A program made the position numbers and the translations under genes. The notes beneath the pieces are model-generated. The model did no database searches. It was not told the DNA's origin and was given only the letters and a program-made list of their open reading frames with translations. A stretch of DNA of 17,750 nucleotides from positions 1 through 17,750 of the forward strand of contig CAZJTX010000015.1 in the NCBI GenBank assembly GCA_964549115.1, given 5' to 3'. Below, piece by piece: positions 14,029 through 17,750 of the stretch (within the stretch, counting starts at the first letter, position 1; each line of letters starts with the position of its first letter). Source of the DNA: CAKOSP01 sp964549115. Lineage in GTDB: Bacteria > Bacillota_I > Bacilli_A > RF39 > UBA660.

Positions 14029-16200
14029 TTAAATCATATTTGGATTAATATCTATTTCTAAATAAACATCCTTTTTATCATATTCACTATCTAAATATTT
14101 TAAAACTTCTAGTAGTTTGGAATCTTTTTTGTATTTAATAATAATTTGAAATCGATATAAATTATTTAATTTAAATAACATAGCAGTAGTGGGTCCTAAA
14201 ACTATACTATCATTTGCTAAATGCCTTTTTAAATGTTTAACTACAGCCTCAGCATTTGATAATGATTTATGATAATCTTTAGATATTACTTTTATACTTA
14301 CTAAATAATAATATGGCGGGTATTTCAATTTTTTTCTGAAACTTAATTCTTCTTTAAAAAATGATAAATAATCATTATTCTTTATATAATTAAAAACATT
14401 GTGATCTTTATTAAAGGTTTGAATAATTACCTTACCCATCTTTTCTCTTCTACCAGCTCTACCTGAAGTTTGATTTAATAAGCTAAATGTATTTTCATTA
14501 CTTTTATAATCTGGAATATTTAATGAATTATCAGCATTTACCACCCCCACTAATGTTACATTAGGAAAATCTAATCCTTTACTAATCATTTGGGTTCCAA
14601 GCAATATATTATGTTTTCCTTCTTTAAAATCTTTTATTATTTTATCGTGTGATCCTTTTCTAGTAGTAGTATCCTGATCCATTCTCACTATATTTGCATT
14701 TGGAATTACACTCATTAAATGTTTTTCTAGTTTTTCAGTGCCTAATCCTAAATAATTTAATGATTCTTCTCCACAACTTGGGCATTTATCGTCTTTTTTT
14801 GTTTTATAAGAACAATAATGACATATTAAATTATTTGTACTCTTGTGATATGTAAGTGATATATCACAACTTGGACATTTGTATGTATATCCACAATTAG
14901 AACAATTTATATAAGTAGAGTGACCTCTTCTATTAAGTAAAATAATGGCCTGCTCTCCTTTTTCTAATGTACTTATTAATTCATATTTTAAAGTTGAACT
15001 TAATATACTATTTCTTTTTTTAATTTCATCAATCATATCAACAATTATAACTTCAGGTAATTTAGAATTTAAAACTCTGTTTTTTAAAGTTAATAATTTA
15101 TAATTGTTAGTTAATCCCCTAGTCATAGATTCCATGGTTGGAGTGGCACTTCCCAATAATAATGGTATGTTATTATACTCTGTTCTAAATAAAGCCATGT
15201 CCCTAGCATGATATCTAGGATTATTATCTTGTTTATAAGATGATGAATGTTCTTCATCAATTATTATAATTCCCAAATTTTGAAGTGGTACAAATATAGC
15301 AGATCTAGTTCCCACTACTACTTTAACTTCCCCCCTTATTATTTTTAAGTACTCATCGTGTTTTTCACCCACTGATAAAGCACTGTGAAACACAGCTACT
15401 TTAGATCCAAATTTATTATAAAATCTATTTACTATTTGCATAGTTAAACTAATTTCAGGTACTAACATAATCGCTGTGTTATTATTCTTAATTACTTTTT
15501 CTATTAAGTTGATATAAACTTCAGTTTTTCCTGAACCTGTTACGCCCCAAAGCAAATATGTATCGTTTTTGTTTAAATTAATTTTATTTACAACTTCGAC
15601 TTGTTCTTTGGTTAGTTTTATATTATCTTGCTTTTTAGACTTATCTTCTATTCTATATTTTTGAACACGCTCTTCTTTTATTAAACCTTTATCTAATAAA
15701 GTTTTTAAAGAAGAATAATTTATTTTCTCCTTAATAACTCTTTTTTCTTTTAACAATATATTTAATATATATATTTCTCTAGTATTCCTTTTATTGTTTA
15801 ATATATACTCTTTTATACCATCTTCACTTTTATTTAAATTATAATATAAATCATATATATTATAATTTGTTTTTATATCTTTTACTTTTAAAGATGATGG
15901 AAACATCGTTTGATAACTACTTATTAAAGTAGATAATGTTGTCTTAGACATATATTTACCCATCTCTAACAATTCATCAGTTAATACTATTTCAGGGGAA
16001 GTTAGATTAATTATTTCTTTTAGTTCATAATCCCCAGAATATTTATTAGTAACATTTAAAACAAATCCATTTACTTTTTTTGCTCCAAAAGGTACAACTA
16101 CTTTCATTCCTTTTTTAACATTCAAATTTGTTGGAACAATATAAGTAAATGTTCTATCTAACTTTTTAACCGGATATTCTATAATTACTTCTGCATACAT
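14029..16200 (-). CDS. priA: Primosomal protein N' (replication restart helicase)
   Basis: PriA recognises stalled forks and D-loops and reloads the replicative helicase. The 723-aa chain is full length. Seen: the N-terminal 3' DNA-end binding domain (MYAEVIIEYP, RTFTYIVP), Walker A GVTGSGKT (219-226), DEEH (315-318), the aromatic-rich loop SSYKQDNNPRYHARD, GSATPTMES, eight zinc cysteines (433, 436, 442, 445, 460, 463, 473, 476), GTQMISKGLDFPNV and the motif VI region QTSGRAGR. All catalytic parts are intact. No Shine-Dalgarno precedes the ATG; the bases before it are an extended -10 promoter and a nine-base remnant, so the message may be nearly leaderless. It follows the secreted protein gene by 38 bases. 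Placing PriA near RuvAB fits repair of broken forks. Confidence 0.98.
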   Translation of the reverse strand: MYAEVIIEYPVKKLDRTFTYIVPTNLNVKKGMKVVVPFGAKKVNGFVLNVTNKYSGDYELKEIINLTSPEIVLTDELLEMGKYMSKTTLSTLISSYQTMFPSSLKVKDIKTNYNIYDLYYNLNKSEDGIKEYILNNKRNTREIYILNILLKEKRVIKEKINYSSLKTLLDKGLIKEERVQKYRIEDKSKKQDNIKLTKEQVEVVNKINLNKNDTYLLWGVTGSGKTEVYINLIEKVIKNNNTAIMLVPEISLTMQIVNRFYNKFGSKVAVFHSALSVGEKHDEYLKIIRGEVKVVVGTRSAIFVPLQNLGIIIIDEEHSSSYKQDNNPRYHARDMALFRTEYNNIPLLLGSATPTMESMTRGLTNNYKLLTLKNRVLNSKLPEVIIVDMIDEIKKRNSILSSTLKYELISTLEKGEQAIILLNRRGHSTYINCSNCGYTYKCPSCDISLTYHKSTNNLICHYCSYKTKKDDKCPSCGEESLNYLGLGTEKLEKHLMSVIPNANIVRMDQDTTTRKGSHDKIIKDFKEGKHNILLGTQMISKGLDFPNVTLVGVVNADNSLNIPDYKSNENTFSLLNQTSGRAGRREKMGKVIIQTFNKDHNVFNYIKNNDYLSFFKEELSFRKKLKYPPYYYLVSIKVISKDYHKSLSNAEAVVKHLKRHLANDSIVLGPTTAMLFKLNNLYRFQIIIKYKKDSKLLEVLKYLDSEYDKKDVYLEIDINPNMI

Positions 16201-16209
16201 AGTAATTTT

Positions 16210-16218
16210 ATTGTAGCA
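16210..16218 (-). promoter_or_regulatory. Extended -10 promoter of priA
   Basis: On the minus strand the site reads TGCTACAAT, a TGn plus five of six TATAAT bases. Only nine bases (AAAATTACT) separate it from the ATG, so a start 7 bases downstream of the hexamer would fall near 16203 and leave about three bases of leader. Confidence 0.5.
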
Positions 16219-16238
16219 TATTTTTATTAAATCTAGTA

Positions 16239-17750
16239 TTAATCAGTAATAACAACGTATGGATCGTTCCATTCTCCTGAACCAGAAAACAATTTAGTGT
16301 TCTTTACTGATATTACGGGTCTCCAAGACGAAAGTTCACTAGTCTGAAATTGAGTTATCCACCCTTCAACAATTGATAATGTGTTGTACGCAATGTATGA
16401 ATTGCTTCCTTTAATATAATTAAATGGTGTCATTGTCCATTCACCAAGACCGTTATACAAAAAAACAGAATAATTTGACCCGAAAAATGGTACACCGGCA
16501 AAAAGCATTTCATCTGCTGTAATTAAACCAGCTTTATAAGTTAATTTACCATTGCCTAATAAGGTATTTGACGCAGTAAACGAGTCCAATTTTGAAGAAC
16601 ACTTTAAACTGGGAAGTCCATTATGAGTCCTTTGGGCAAAACCAAAAAAATATCTATAAGGATCATTATTATCAATATTTATTAATTTGGGATTAGAAAT
16701 AGGTTTAAAATCACTCTCATAAAACAAACTTCTGTCATTACAGAACAAATTATCAGCTATATATTCATCGTAATCTAATAAATTATTAAAATACCATTTA
16801 TCTATTGATCTTTTGATAATGCTATCGGTAACATTTCCTCTATATACACCTTCTTGATACATATATCCAATAGTTTCGGGAATTGATAATGGTCGATTGT
16901 AATCACTAAGTCCAAAAATATATGGACATTCTTTTTGAATTTCTTCCGAAGCACATTCCATTATACAATCATGCTGAATTTCAGTCAGTGTATCCTCGCC
17001 ATCTAAATAATCTGACAAGTCATATATATTAACATCACATAAATAAGAACAAGTTCCCATAATTGTTACTTGGTCTATAGAATAATAATCACACCCGGTA
17101 TTTACTGCGTCATTTTCAGTAGGTGATTTATTACTTGCATATATTAAGCGTATTGATTGGTCACCATTTATTCGTAATATTCTCCAGTATATATCTTTAT
17201 TATCTTTATCTTTGCCAAACTTTACCCAATTATTATCTACCGCTCCTCTAAAGTAATAGCTTAATCCATAGTTATCTACAGAATAAAAAATTCCTTCATT
17301 TGTTGTGGCAACGGCGTAAACATCCGGCGATGGTCGACCATGTATATAATTAGCGCCTCCATTATTGCTCAAGATTTCATACGCTAGTGTACCTGCTTCA
17401 TGTTTTTCAGAAGTACAACTTAAATTTGCAATTTCAACTCTTCCCCCAAACAACTTATTTGCATTTTCTGTTTGATTTATATTTAAGTTATAATATCTTG
17501 GAGTTAATTGCCACATTATTTTGCCAATCGTACCATGCATACTAACAATTATTTTTTGATTAGATGCAAGTGTTACAGTGCCATTTTTATTAGTTAAATC
17601 TACTTCACTATCATAACTTCCCACATGATAAGCATTATCCTCTATTGGTTCTAATAGTATTACATATTCTCTTAAATTGGATGTATTGGTTGAGGACTTA
17701 TTGTACATATGATTAGTTATATATACTAAATCATATGTGCAAGTTGAAGT
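16239..17750 (-). CDS. Large secreted or surface protein, C-terminal part
   Basis: The frame is open to the right edge (503 residues seen); the Met at 17708 is internal, since the codons before it read on without stop (TCTYDLVYIT). Two modules can be seen. The first has VDNYGLSYYFRGAVDNN, WVKFG and YWRILRINGDQSIRLIY. The second has LITADEMLFAG, GEWTMTPF, SSWRPVISV and the end GSGEWNDPYVVITD. I know this combination (YYFRG...WRI...WTM(S/T)P...RPVI...GTxxxPY) from large extracellular proteins of gut Bacilli and Mollicutes relatives; it resembles DUF6273-like lectin-type folds. About twelve cysteines suggest an oxidised extracellular domain. No LPxTG or C-terminal anchor is present, so attachment must be through the unseen N-terminus. 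The function is unknown. It ends 38 bases before priA without a terminator. Confidence 0.75.
   Translation of the reverse strand, partial: TSTCTYDLVYITNHMYNKSSTNTSNLREYVILLEPIEDNAYHVGSYDSEVDLTNKNGTVTLASNQKIIVSMHGTIGKIMWQLTPRYYNLNINQTENANKLFGGRVEIANLSCTSEKHEAGTLAYEILSNNGGANYIHGRPSPDVYAVATTNEGIFYSVDNYGLSYYFRGAVDNNWVKFGKDKDNKDIYWRILRINGDQSIRLIYASNKSPTENDAVNTGCDYYSIDQVTIMGTCSYLCDVNIYDLSDYLDGEDTLTEIQHDCIMECASEEIQKECPYIFGLSDYNRPLSIPETIGYMYQEGVYRGNVTDSIIKRSIDKWYFNNLLDYDEYIADNLFCNDRSLFYESDFKPISNPKLINIDNNDPYRYFFGFAQRTHNGLPSLKCSSKLDSFTASNTLLGNGKLTYKAGLITADEMLFAGVPFFGSNYSVFLYNGLGEWTMTPFNYIKGSNSYIAYNTLSIVEGWITQFQTSELSSWRPVISVKNTKLFSGSGEWNDPYVVITD

Overview
The window is a gene-dense, very AT-rich bacterial chromosome segment. 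It reads like a cell-walled, low-GC Firmicute on the Mollicutes side of the Bacilli (an uncultured gut RF39-type lineage is my best guess; that is inference). It carries peptidoglycan genes (murF, ddl) and a signal peptidase, so it is not a wall-less Mycoplasma. TGA is used as a stop (ddl, the alpha/beta hydrolase) and TGG encodes Trp, so the standard bacterial code applies. Twenty bases short of none: there are no tRNA, rRNA, CRISPR or IS elements that I can see, and no gene-free stretch above 300 bases.

Layout. Almost everything is on the minus strand, so the order of transcription is right to left. (1) 17750-16239: C-terminal part of a large secreted protein, cut by the window edge. (2) 16200-14029: priA, apparently with almost no 5' leader. 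(3) 13968-11620: a 782-aa protein of unknown function with a clear sigma-A promoter. (4) 11567-8294: ruvA, a type IV pilin-like gene, a HAD phosphatase, ruvB and tmk, tightly packed. (5) 7772-8290: dCMP deaminase, the only plus-strand gene, tail to tail with tmk and divergent from queA. (6) 7712-4058: queA, tgt, a small membrane protein, a degenerate PfkB-like protein and a stand-alone Smr domain, closed by a hairpin terminator. (7) 4012-939: alpha/beta hydrolase, membrane-anchored murF (interrupted by 100 N) and ddl, closed by another terminator. (8) 870-337: lepB. (9) 290-1: start of a secreted protein with an InlB-type repeat, cut by the edge.

Functional threads: Holliday junction branch migration and replication restart (ruvA, ruvB, priA), dTTP supply (dCMP deaminase makes dUMP, Tmk phosphorylates dTMP), queuosine modification of tRNA (tgt, queA), cell wall precursor completion (ddl makes D-Ala-D-Ala, MurF attaches it) and protein export (lepB with secreted proteins at both edges).

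The least expected points are: a murF whose UDP-binding N-domain is replaced by a membrane domain; a PfkB-like protein that has lost its catalytic GAGD motif; a prepilin gene inside the ruvAB cluster plus a second small membrane protein that shares its C-terminal pattern; the unknown 782-aa protein; and a recurring promoter style (extended -10 with a 3 to 15 base leader), including an overlapping divergent pair between queA and the dCMP deaminase.
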